From CAXRDE01 sp964229355 (GTDB lineage: Bacteria; Cyanobacteriota; Sericytochromatia; UBA7694), in the NCBI GenBank assembly GCA_964229355.1, contig CAXRDE010000002.1, positions 1 through 64,000 of the forward strand: a DNA stretch of 64,000 nt, in the 5' to 3' direction. Within the stretch, counting starts at the first letter, position 1; each line of letters opens with the position of its first letter. Below the pieces are notes generated by a model. It was given only the letters and a program-made list of their open reading frames with translations. It made no database searches and was not told where the DNA came from. The translations under genes were made by a program, and so were the position numbers. Below, piece by piece: positions 41,713 to 50,160 of the stretch.

Positions 41713-43221
41713 TTATTTACAATAGTTGTTTGAAATGAATTTCTCTGGATCAATCTGTGCTTGAGGGCCACTTGCGACTTTACTTTTGGTATAGCCAGGA
41801 CCCTCTTTTGTTTCGCCATTTTCTCGGAGTTCTAAATGAAGGTGAGCTACATACTCATTATTGAAGCCTTTTCCAATGGTGCCGATTTGCTGCTTGGACT
41901 GAACAAATTGACCTGGTTTCACATTGATATCTTTAAGGTGAGCATACATACTGGTTATTGTTCTACCTTTAAATTGATGTTTAACAAAAATAATATTCCC
42001 CCATCCTTGTCCATAATTTTTGGCGGCAGTGACTTCACCATTCCCAATTGCATAGACAGGGTCGCCAAGGTCTTTATCGCCTCCTGATTTTCCGTTAAGA
42101 TCATCCCCTAAATGCCATCCATACCCGCTATAATTAAATTTTTGGAATCCTTGATCGTTTTTATATCCACTAAAACTTCCCGGAGGATTTCCTACTGCGT
42201 AGTAAAAGCAAGTATTTTCAATTGAGTTATTGGTTGTTAGTAGTCTCGGGCTTCCATAATTCCAATCAATACGCCCGTTTTCAAAACTTTGGCTGCCATT
42301 TTCTTCATCACTGGTAGGGTGGCCTAGTTTTGTTGCGTTGTCTCCTTGATTCCAGAGGTTACGAATACCTTCTAGGAACATAAAGGATCCTTTTTCCCAG
42401 TTGTGTAAACTAGGGCTGCCTGGTTTATCAAAGAGTTGGTATTGAGAGCTTTTTCCATTCAGGGTACGCCCGGTTTGTATGACAGAGGTAGGTAGTCCGT
42501 AGCGTTGTGTATTGCCTGTGCTGACCCATTTTTCATAAATCGGCCCATAGATAGCATAGGCTGTAGATTGTCCTTTTTTAAGGAGAACAATACCTTTTTC
42601 AAAGTCTTGTTTATAAGCCGATACACTACTGGCTTCCACAATGTTGCTTTTTGCTGAACCCAATTGACCCTGTGCTTGATTAATCGCAGTTTGAAAACTC
42701 GATTGTAAGCTCATGTCGCTTGTATTACTGTTTGCTGCATCAGCAGTTTCTAAAGTAGCGTTTATGGCACCGCCTTTAAAACTAAAAAAGCCAACATACA
42801 CATGAGATGCCTGACTCGGCAATGTAAAGGTGCCTGTATAGGCATTGAGATTGTTTTTATTGTAATGCCAACCGGGGCTTAAAATTTCGAAGTGTTTGTT
42901 TTGGGCATGATAATACCAAATGTGTGCAAAAATATAATCACCAGACGCTTTTTGGTAGCTCAGATTAAACCGTTGATTACCGTTGGTGGGCAGAAAAAAA
43001 TAAGGCCCAAAACTTAAATTGGCTTTAACGGACTCATTTTGAAAGCGTTGTGTACCACTGGATGCTCCGTTGACTTCATCGACTAAAGATTCAAGAGAAA
43101 ATTGAAGGGTTGGAGCCTCTGTTAGCTGGGGACTCACTGAGCTTTCAACAGCTGGATTATCTTGTGTGGCACACGCGCTGAGCAAGTAGAGTAAAGTTAG
43201 CCCTTTGATTGTAGTTTTCAT
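41713..43221 (-). CDS. LGFP-repeat lipoprotein with M23 metallopeptidase domain
   Basis: 502 residues from ATG 43221 (AAAGGA upstream); lipobox LLSAC (C17). The N-terminal beta domain (FGPYFFLPTNGNQRFNLSYQ, GWHYNKNNLNAYTG, HVYVGFFSFKGGAINATLET) is paralogous to that of the 37523-39142 product. LGFP repeats follow (YGLPTSVIQTGRTLNG, LGHPTSDEENGSQSFENGRI). The C-terminal M23 (LytM) domain has the zinc ligands HLGDD (HxxxD) and HLH, plus GDPVYAIGNGEVTAAK and SMYAHLKDINVKPGQFV. M23 enzymes cut peptide cross-links of peptidoglycan. Expected to act at a cell surface, its own or a foreign one. Confidence 0.9.
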   Translation of the reverse strand: MKTTIKGLTLLYLLSACATQDNPAVESSVSPQLTEAPTLQFSLESLVDEVNGASSGTQRFQNESVKANLSFGPYFFLPTNGNQRFNLSYQKASGDYIFAHIWYYHAQNKHFEILSPGWHYNKNNLNAYTGTFTLPSQASHVYVGFFSFKGGAINATLETADAANSNTSDMSLQSSFQTAINQAQGQLGSAKSNIVEASSVSAYKQDFEKGIVLLKKGQSTAYAIYGPIYEKWVSTGNTQRYGLPTSVIQTGRTLNGKSSQYQLFDKPGSPSLHNWEKGSFMFLEGIRNLWNQGDNATKLGHPTSDEENGSQSFENGRIDWNYGSPRLLTTNNSIENTCFYYAVGNPPGSFSGYKNDQGFQKFNYSGYGWHLGDDLNGKSGGDKDLGDPVYAIGNGEVTAAKNYGQGWGNIIFVKHQFKGRTITSMYAHLKDINVKPGQFVQSKQQIGTIGKGFNNEYVAHLHLELRENGETKEGPGYTKSKVASGPQAQIDPEKFISNNYCK

Positions 43222-43234
43222 GATTCGTTTCCTT

Positions 43235-44842
43235 TTACTTTGATGAGGTGGGGAACACAATGACACTGGTGGTTGCAAAAACTGCAGCTTCACCTTCATT
43301 TTGTGCACCGACAATAATCTGATAATTTCCAGGGCCTGGGGCTGTCCATATCGCTTGACTTCCATTTCCTTCTATACTTCCCCCTCCGGCTGCCCAGCCG
43401 TATTGTGTATTGGTCTGGCTTCCCCGAATATCCGCTTGAAAGGTGATACGGTCGCCACTTTCGATATAAAAAGGGATGGCTTTAATTTGGCCGATGGATA
43501 GATTTGTTGGAGAAGTGGGAGTAGGTGTATTGCCCTGACTTAAGCTGGATAGGGTTTTGAGTGGTGAAATCAGTCCGTGTCCGTAAAAAGCATCGAACCC
43601 AGGAGCACCCAAATCTTCAGCCTGGTTTTCGATTACACTTTTAATTTGAGTTGCGCTGAGATTGGGAGCAAGGGATTTTGCCAAAGCAGCCAGGGCTGAG
43701 ACATAGGGGGTTGCTTGAGATGTTCCGTCCACTGAGGTGTAACAGCTGTTACTACTGGCACTGATGCAGGGACCTTCCTTATTTCCCTGAAAAGTAGTAG
43801 ATACAATACTTTCTCCAGGAGCTACTACTGACATCCAGGAACCATAATTTGAAAAGTTAGCCTTTTGTTTTTTCGCGTTAATGGCTCCCACAGAAATAAC
43901 ACCCAGGTTTGAGTAAAAAGCAGGATATTTGGCTTGCTCTCCTTCATCGTTTCCCATGGCTGCAACCACAACGATGTTTTTTTGTAGCGCTTCTTGAATA
44001 GCAGTCCGAAGATCGTTATTATCACTATTACCGCTGATGCTTAAGTTAATGACATCCGCTCCCTTTTCTGTGGCCCATCGTATAGCACGGGCAGCATTGC
44101 GAAAATTACCGCCTTTGTTGCTCTTCAAAATTTTGAGGGGCATAATTTTGACATTGGGTGCAAGTCCCGAACCACCCAGACTATTGTTGTTTTTTCCTGC
44201 GATAATGCCTGCAATGTGACTACCATGGCCATGATCATCTTCAGGAAGGTCTTTTTCGTTGACAAAGTCATACCCTTCTACGGACTGGCCCTGTAAATCG
44301 GGGTGTGAAAAATTAAACCCTGTATCGAGTACAGCCACGACAACCTCTGATTGACCTTTGCTAAGGTCCCATGTTGCAAAAGCATTTAATAATTTTAGGG
44401 GGTAAGTTGCTTGCGGATCTTGGAGCAAAGGGTCATTACTGAGTGCTTGGGTTTGAAAAGAGAGCGGTTGGAATAATGGAGGTAAATCCACCCGAATATT
44501 GGGTTCGGCATAGTTTACCAATGAGGAGCTTTGCAATTGCTGCATAATGAGTCGTGAAGACCACTCACCCTGAGCCCGAAACAAAGCACTTGCATTGCCG
44601 GAGTCGGTCTCAATAATTAAGCCTTTAAATTGCGCTTTTAGAGCACTTAAATCATGACTGTAGGCAATAATTTCTGTGTTATCAATACTACTTGCTGCTT
44701 GAGTGTTAAGATAACTTTGTGCCTCAGTATTGAGGTTGACCTGATTGCGTATAACACCACCCACGACATTGACTGAACAAGCAGAGTTCCATAAGCTAAA
44801 TGCAAGCAATAAAACGGCTAAATGCTTTTTTGTTCTTGTCAC
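43235..44842 (-). CDS. Subtilisin-like (S8) serine protease lipoprotein with C-terminal PKD-like domain
   Basis: 535 residues from GTG 44842, which overlaps the upstream stop (GTGA). Lipobox NSAC (C22), followed by SVNVV. A short prodomain (about 55-120) ends VNYAEPNIRVD. The triad is D173 (AVLDTGFNF), H206 (GHGSHIAG) and S375 (DGTSQATPYV), with oxyanion N298 (AAMGNDE), so it should be active. The catalytic domain closes at YGHGLISPLKTL. The last 90 residues form a PKD/Ig-like beta domain (ITFQADIRGSQTNTQYGWAA, GPGNYQIIVGAQNEGE). Probably a surface protease processing neighbouring lipoproteins or foreign proteins. Confidence 0.92.
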   Translation of the reverse strand: MTRTKKHLAVLLLAFSLWNSACSVNVVGGVIRNQVNLNTEAQSYLNTQAASSIDNTEIIAYSHDLSALKAQFKGLIIETDSGNASALFRAQGEWSSRLIMQQLQSSSLVNYAEPNIRVDLPPLFQPLSFQTQALSNDPLLQDPQATYPLKLLNAFATWDLSKGQSEVVVAVLDTGFNFSHPDLQGQSVEGYDFVNEKDLPEDDHGHGSHIAGIIAGKNNNSLGGSGLAPNVKIMPLKILKSNKGGNFRNAARAIRWATEKGADVINLSISGNSDNNDLRTAIQEALQKNIVVVAAMGNDEGEQAKYPAFYSNLGVISVGAINAKKQKANFSNYGSWMSVVAPGESIVSTTFQGNKEGPCISASSNSCYTSVDGTSQATPYVSALAALAKSLAPNLSATQIKSVIENQAEDLGAPGFDAFYGHGLISPLKTLSSLSQGNTPTPTSPTNLSIGQIKAIPFYIESGDRITFQADIRGSQTNTQYGWAAGGGSIEGNGSQAIWTAPGPGNYQIIVGAQNEGEAAVFATTSVIVFPTSSK

Positions 44843-45432
44843 AGAGGTTCCTCCGTGAAGGTGGGCAGGGGAGGAAGTTCCTTTTGGTTGGTTTGTGTGG
44901 ATTCAGTTTCAGATGTTGACTGAGTATTCGTTGGAGGAGTAGAAAACGCAGGCGCATTGATATTGGCAGATCCGTCTGCATTGACGTTGATGTTGACTGA
45001 TGCTGTGGCGGTTTGTCCACGATTGTCTGAAACCAAGAGAGTGATAGTGGCGATACCTTTTACTAAATTGCCTAGGGAGTCTTTTGGACTCCATGTGGTA
45101 CTTACACCTTGTGTGGATGATAGTGTACCTTTTGTGGCTGACCAACTCATTTGTAAGGGATCGTTATCGCGTTCATGGATCATGGCTTGTAGCGTTAAAA
45201 TATCTTCTGGACTGCTAATCTGCGTGGGATTAGCCTGTATTTGCTGAATGATAGGTTTTTGGTTAACAGTGTTATTTTGGGACGTGCTTTGTTGACTGCT
45301 ATTGGCGTTCGTCGCTGTTTGTACCGGTAAATTAATCTCGTTAATGATTTCAGGTTGCACTACATTGGCATTACAAGCACCTAGAAAAAGAACCAGGAAA
45401 CTGTTGCTGAAGAGAATAAAGTTTGTTTTCAT
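44839..45432 (-). CDS. Lipoprotein with single PKD/cadherin-like domain
   Basis: 197 residues from ATG 45432; lipobox LGAC (C22), then NANVV. One Ig-like unit (about 65-165) reads KPIIQQIQANPTQI, HERDNDPLQMSWSATKGTL, WSPKDSLGNLVKGIATITL, DNRGQTATASVNINV. It is close to the units in the 36530 and 39417 genes. A Pro/Thr/Gln-rich tail ends at EEPL. No catalytic motif. Overlaps the S8 gene by four bases and starts seven bases after the upstream stop. Confidence 0.78.
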   Translation of the reverse strand: MKTNFILFSNSFLVLFLGACNANVVQPEIINEINLPVQTATNANSSQQSTSQNNTVNQKPIIQQIQANPTQISSPEDILTLQAMIHERDNDPLQMSWSATKGTLSSTQGVSTTWSPKDSLGNLVKGIATITLLVSDNRGQTATASVNINVNADGSANINAPAFSTPPTNTQSTSETESTQTNQKELPPLPTFTEEPL

Positions 45433-45439
45433 GATGGTG

Positions 45440-46990
45440 TTACTCCACAATAATTTGTTGTTGGTCAACCAGATACTGCTTGCCGTTGGTTCCCAATAAT
45501 GTAAGGCTGGCTGTGTAGGTGCCGGCTTGAGAAAAAACCATTTCTGTATAAGGCTCAAGGGTCTGAGCTGCCATGAGCCCACCACTTAAGGTCCAGTAAT
45601 AAGAAAAAATGGAGCCCTGGCTATTGTTTGCATTCAGGCGCAGCAGTTGTCCTTTTTTTAAATGCTTCTGTGAAAGTTCGAGTTGAGCACTGGGGGTGCT
45701 AAAGTTGAAAGCAGGTGGATTTATTTTGGGAACGTTTTGTACGTGTACCTGAAGTGATGCTTGCTCATCATTTACTGTGACAGAAACAATGCTTTCACCT
45801 GCTTGAAGAGCTACCAGTTCTCCTGTTGAAGACACTCGGGCGATGCCTTTGTTTGTTGTAGACCACTGCAAGGCAGAGAGAGAGGAGGCCTTTGTTGACT
45901 TGATCTGGAGTAAGCTTGTTAGATCTACTTTATCTCCGGGTATTAAAGAGAGAGCAGCTTGAGAAAAATTGAGCGCTTCCAGTGTATTTTCTCTGACTGG
46001 GAGGGCTGTAGGCATTATGCTACAAGGGATATTTGAGTTACTGGCACCCGATAAATCATCCCCCTGAAGCACAAAAGGGGTTTTTTGACTACTCCCAATG
46101 ATTTCGATACTGGGTAACGTACCAGGTAAGTTAATAGCAGGAAGCTGACCTGAGGGTAGGAAGATATCGGGCGGAGCGGATTGCGTTTGTTGGCAAGAGG
46201 TGCTCTCTGCTTCAAACTGAAGATAGCCTCCCTGAGGGGCTAGAGTCTTTTTACGCGTAATGGTTTTGCCATCTCGAATCATTACATCAATAGACAAGTG
46301 TCCAAAGCTTTCATCGGTTTCCTCTACAATTGTATCAATGAGTTGTAAAAGCATATTTACTGAACTGACTTGACCAGCCTGAATTAAGATTTGACTCACT
46401 TCAGTTACACCAATGTTGTTTCCAGATTGATCAAAGGCAGTGAGACGAACATTGATAAAGCCTGGTGGAAGACTGTTTAAGCGAAGGCGTTTACCAGGAA
46501 TATTAATGCGTTGCGTAATCTCTCTGCCCCATCGTTTTGCAATTTCAGTTCCCTTTACGGTGAGTTCGAGATAGGCGATATCATTTTGGTTAGCTAAGAG
46601 ATCAAAAGAGGGTTTGTCCCAACTTAACCCAACACTTAAGCTACCTGTATCTTCTGAACTGGTAGATGTTGTGGGCAAACTGGATAAAGGCAGTGAGGGA
46701 GCTGAAATTGGAGGGGAGGGGGTTGCCGTTTGTGCGGGTAAAGGAGGTAATGATTGAAGGGGATGAGCTTCTGGTATACCAGAAGTAGTTTCTGTTGCCG
46801 GGCTTTGTGTACTTGAGGGTAAAGCTGGTAAAAGCGCCGGAAGTGTATTGGGTTGAAAAACGTTTACAGGAGAGGACGAGGAAGATGTTTTTGACTCTTT
46901 ATCTCCTACACGATTATCGATAAGGGGCGCTACTACATTTGCGCTACAAGCGCTCAATAATAGTAAACTGGTAAGGTATATTAACTTCAT
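45440..46990 (-). CDS. Large lipoprotein with Big_2-like and PKD-like domains
   Basis: 516 residues; lipobox LSAC (C15), then SANVV. A Pro/Ser/Thr-rich spacer (30-115) precedes a module (about 120-270) shared with the next upstream gene: NDIAYLELTVKGTEIAKRWG, LPPGFINVRLTAFDQSGNN, LIQAGQVSSVNMLLQLIDTI, LSIDVMIRDGKT. Then a Big_2-like unit (LSLIPGDKVDLTSLL, LQWSTTNKGIARVSSTGELV) and a C-terminal PKD-like unit (LRLNANNSQGSIFSYYWTLSG, QAGTYTASLTLLGTNG). Three bases separate it from the upstream gene. Predicted surface structural protein. Confidence 0.8.
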   Translation of the reverse strand: MKLIYLTSLLLLSACSANVVAPLIDNRVGDKESKTSSSSSPVNVFQPNTLPALLPALPSSTQSPATETTSGIPEAHPLQSLPPLPAQTATPSPPISAPSLPLSSLPTTSTSSEDTGSLSVGLSWDKPSFDLLANQNDIAYLELTVKGTEIAKRWGREITQRINIPGKRLRLNSLPPGFINVRLTAFDQSGNNIGVTEVSQILIQAGQVSSVNMLLQLIDTIVEETDESFGHLSIDVMIRDGKTITRKKTLAPQGGYLQFEAESTSCQQTQSAPPDIFLPSGQLPAINLPGTLPSIEIIGSSQKTPFVLQGDDLSGASNSNIPCSIMPTALPVRENTLEALNFSQAALSLIPGDKVDLTSLLQIKSTKASSLSALQWSTTNKGIARVSSTGELVALQAGESIVSVTVNDEQASLQVHVQNVPKINPPAFNFSTPSAQLELSQKHLKKGQLLRLNANNSQGSIFSYYWTLSGGLMAAQTLEPYTEMVFSQAGTYTASLTLLGTNGKQYLVDQQQIIVE

Positions 46991-46993
46991 TTT

Positions 46994-49912
46994 TTATCTC
47001 CGTTCAATGCGTATGGGACCCACATAAGATTGACTGATACGTCCTTGGCTATCTTTGCTTTCAACGCGGACAAAGTAGTCTTTCGGCCACTGGGAGCTGT
47101 AGGCATTGAGGTTGTCACTCAAACTCATTTCACGCGTAACATTGGCAGTAAATGAAGCTGTCGTTCTGGGCGTGTTGTAGGTTTCTCCTCCACCAACCTG
47201 TAGAATAGCTTTACCACTACCTGAGAAAGGGCTTCCATCTTGTTTGGATACACGAAAGTTTGCCTGCCCTCCCTGTATAAATACTTTCAGACGCAGTAGA
47301 TGTCCAAAGGCTCCGCCTCCTTGAGTTACTTCAGGTGTTGAAGTGCTATACGTAAAGGGGCGCTCTTGTATTGTGACCATTTGCTCTTTTTCTGTTTTCC
47401 CCCCTTTACGGTCATAAACCTTGACTTTAATGAGGTGATTTCCTTTATTTAAGGTGAAGTTTCCCATTGCACTTTCCAGTACTGTCGTGCCGTTACTGGA
47501 CCATTCATAGAAAAGAGCATCTCCATCAGGATCTTGTGCTGAGACACTGAATTTTTGTAGCAAGGTATCACCGGGAGCTACAGTGGCAGAGCCAGGTGAA
47601 ATATTAAAGTTCTGAATAATAGGGTTTTGATTTGATTTTTGATTAATGACAATGGTTTGCGCTTTTTCACTTGAGCTTCCCAATTCGTCTTGCACGCGAA
47701 GTTTAATCAGATGGGAGCCAGGACTCAAAGTAAAGTTCATTGTAGGCTCACTGCTAATAGGTGTACCGTTGCTAAACCATTGGTAGCTTAGGTGTTGGTT
47801 GTCAGGATCATAAGCAGAACTGGTAAATTGTTGCTGACTATTTTGACCCGGAGAGACTTCTTGACTACCAGGTGTTAATCTGAAACTTTGAATAATAGGA
47901 GCCTGGTTTGGGATCTCAATGACATTGAGTACCGTTTCTTTGAAAACAGTCTGATTGGCATTATCGCTTACACTTAGTCGAATTCGGTGTGTGCCGGGGC
48001 CAAAACGCATTTCAGCATTTGCACTGGTGCGCTGTTCTACTCCATTACTGGACCAACTGTATTTAAGAGAACCACCCTCTGGATCTACAGCATTACTATT
48101 GAATTTGACCGGAAGTGTTTGTCCTTTTAATACAGTGCCAGATTTTGGAGAAACAGAAAAGTTGGTGATATCGGGTGCTTTATTTGGCGTTTTTTCTCGA
48201 ATTAAAACCGTACTTTCTTTAGTTATAGTCTGCCCTTTAGAATTGCTTACAACCAGTTTGATTTGGTGACTTCCTACAGGAACAGAATATTGAAATTTTT
48301 GTCCTTCCCCCACTTTTGCCTGGTTGATATACCATTCATACTTCAAGTCCTGTGCAGATGTTGCATTGGCACTAAATTGTAATGTCTGTTGTTCTCCTGC
48401 TGATAGGGCAACTTCTGTAGGGCTAACGCTATAGTTTTGAATATTTAAGGCGTCTTGTGATGTCGTCTTTGACGTCACGCGAATGACTTGAGAAGATTCA
48501 TTCGCGTCGGTCCAAATCCCACTGCTATTTTTTATCTTAAGATTTACTGTGAAAGTTCCTGCTTGTGTCATAGCAAAGGCGATCTGTGACGCAAGACTTT
48601 CTCTTTCAATACCTGCGCCAGGGATCTCCCATCTAAACTGAGTGATGCCCCCTTGTAGATCTTCAGCTACGAGTTGAAGGGTTTCTCCCACTTGAAGATC
48701 TTTAGTGGGGATTGATAAACGAGCAGTGGGAGTATTTTGTAATAAGTCATTAAAATTTGGTGCGGGAGGTAGATATGGAAATAATTCATCTGATACCGAG
48801 ATCGTTTGATGAACAACCGTCCCGTTACTTGTGTTCATCGTAATTTGAGTTTCACCGGGTCCGTTTATAATGAGTTTTTCTCCTTCTACGCTGGCTACAT
48901 TAGGAAAAGTAGATGAGAAGCTCATATCTGGAAGTATTTGATCAAGTGTTAGAGGGACCGATATGTTTTCAGGGGTAAGGACCTGGGCTGTAATATAGGA
49001 TTTTAAGTCGATATCAGTAGCGTGTTCGTCAATATTTTTTGGCAGATTCAAACTGACTTGACGTAGTTCAGGCTGCTCCTGGATAGTTTCTGTAGACGAA
49101 TTAGGGTTGCAAACGCTACTGCTTCCCTGGAGTTCCTCGTTGAGATCTTCTTCAAGATTAAATCCTTTCATTAAAATACTTGCTGAACTTCCTGAAATCG
49201 TAGGAGATTGCTGCAAATTTAGTGTTGGGGGAGGTAAAAAGGGATCTGTGTTTTTCGAGATTGTTGTGAGCGATGAAGTGGAACCTGAAAAAACGGGTCG
49301 TCCTTCAACACAATCAGTGGGCTGAGTCGGGGCAGGGGAAAAACTTAAAAAATCTCCAGGCTTAATAATTGCACCCTTTTGTGTAAGTTTCCCATCAATA
49401 ATATTAAGGTTAACTTCTAAGTGCCCTACTTCAGGAGGGGCTGATTCATCAATAATGCTATCAATAAGACGCATTTCCAAGTTGATCTTGGTGGTTTTTC
49501 CTGCATTAATGATCACATCTCTGGCTTGAACGCTGCCAATAACCTGCCCTTGATCATCCAGAGCCTCCATAAGAACTTGAATAGTTCCTGGAGGGATGTT
49601 CCCAATATCTTGACCACCTTCGGTAACACGTATTTCTCGGCTAGCAGGTAAGCCATTATTGACCTCAAAAACAGGCTTACCGCTTAATGTAATGCGAAAC
49701 ATTGCAATATCAGCTTGGGTTGCTTGGGTTGAAAAATTATAAGATGCGTGTTGTGTTGCCCATAAAAGCTTTACTCGGCCTTTGTTTTGATGCTGAGAAG
49801 AAGCATTGTTATTCGATGATAAAGGCAAATTCATATGTGAAGAGACAAGCTCTGAAGTTTGAGGGTTACACCCATAGAGTAAAACGATACTAAACAACAA
49901 TGGCTTCTTCAT
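46994..49912 (-). CDS. Large PKD-repeat lipoprotein, first gene of the nine-gene operon
   Basis: 972 residues; lipobox LLYGC (C15). The N-terminal module (about 45-200) is paralogous to that of the following gene (ADIAMFRITLSGKPVFEVNN, IPPGTIQVLMEALDDQGQV, IINAGKTTKINLEMRLIDSI). A Big_2-like unit and five PKD/Ig-like units then fill residues 390-860. The last three are regular repeats of about 88 residues: APIIQSFRLTPGSQEVSPGQ, NPIIQNFNISPGSATVAPGD, each with DPDxxxLxYxWxSNG and GxHLIKLRVxD. A distinct C-terminal beta domain closes the protein (YFVRVESKDSQGRISQSYVG). Typical of long surface adhesins. The ATG has ACAGG upstream. Confidence 0.85.
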   Translation of the reverse strand: MKKPLLFSIVLLYGCNPQTSELVSSHMNLPLSSNNNASSQHQNKGRVKLLWATQHASYNFSTQATQADIAMFRITLSGKPVFEVNNGLPASREIRVTEGGQDIGNIPPGTIQVLMEALDDQGQVIGSVQARDVIINAGKTTKINLEMRLIDSIIDESAPPEVGHLEVNLNIIDGKLTQKGAIIKPGDFLSFSPAPTQPTDCVEGRPVFSGSTSSLTTISKNTDPFLPPPTLNLQQSPTISGSSASILMKGFNLEEDLNEELQGSSSVCNPNSSTETIQEQPELRQVSLNLPKNIDEHATDIDLKSYITAQVLTPENISVPLTLDQILPDMSFSSTFPNVASVEGEKLIINGPGETQITMNTSNGTVVHQTISVSDELFPYLPPAPNFNDLLQNTPTARLSIPTKDLQVGETLQLVAEDLQGGITQFRWEIPGAGIERESLASQIAFAMTQAGTFTVNLKIKNSSGIWTDANESSQVIRVTSKTTSQDALNIQNYSVSPTEVALSAGEQQTLQFSANATSAQDLKYEWYINQAKVGEGQKFQYSVPVGSHQIKLVVSNSKGQTITKESTVLIREKTPNKAPDITNFSVSPKSGTVLKGQTLPVKFNSNAVDPEGGSLKYSWSSNGVEQRTSANAEMRFGPGTHRIRLSVSDNANQTVFKETVLNVIEIPNQAPIIQSFRLTPGSQEVSPGQNSQQQFTSSAYDPDNQHLSYQWFSNGTPISSEPTMNFTLSPGSHLIKLRVQDELGSSSEKAQTIVINQKSNQNPIIQNFNISPGSATVAPGDTLLQKFSVSAQDPDGDALFYEWSSNGTTVLESAMGNFTLNKGNHLIKVKVYDRKGGKTEKEQMVTIQERPFTYSTSTPEVTQGGGAFGHLLRLKVFIQGGQANFRVSKQDGSPFSGSGKAILQVGGGETYNTPRTTASFTANVTREMSLSDNLNAYSSQWPKDYFVRVESKDSQGRISQSYVGPIRIERR

Positions 49913-50160
49913 GAAATTAACCTGTCAAATAAATTAATGAAATGCATCATGTCTGCTGTTTTCAACAGATAATATAATATATCATTAATTTAAACCAAGT
50001 AAAGTTAAGTTTGATTAAAGTTGAATAGTATCGATTTATTTGAGGTGGAAATAAGGTGATCTCGTGATAAATTCATTGCAAAGAAACGGTCTAAAACCGA
50101 GAACTTAGAGTTGACTTTGTGTTAATATTCTCCCAACAGGTATTAAAGTGGTAAAGTCTT
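49913..50160. promoter_or_regulatory. Divergent A/T-rich control region between the lipoprotein operon and its putative regulator
   Basis: 248 bases separate the divergent genes, and both promoters must lie here. Several TATAAT-like sequences occur around 49970-49990 on the minus strand, and a small hairpin CTGTT/AACAG lies near 49960. On the plus strand, TTGTGTTAATAT at 50119-50130 resembles the -10 area of the 33607-33634 promoter. I cannot fix exact start sites. Confidence 0.5.

Noticed and set aside
46994..49912. Single giant adhesin formed by fusion of this gene with the next one
   Set aside because: A stop codon, a three-base gap and a fresh lipoprotein signal peptide separate the two genes. 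They are distinct products.
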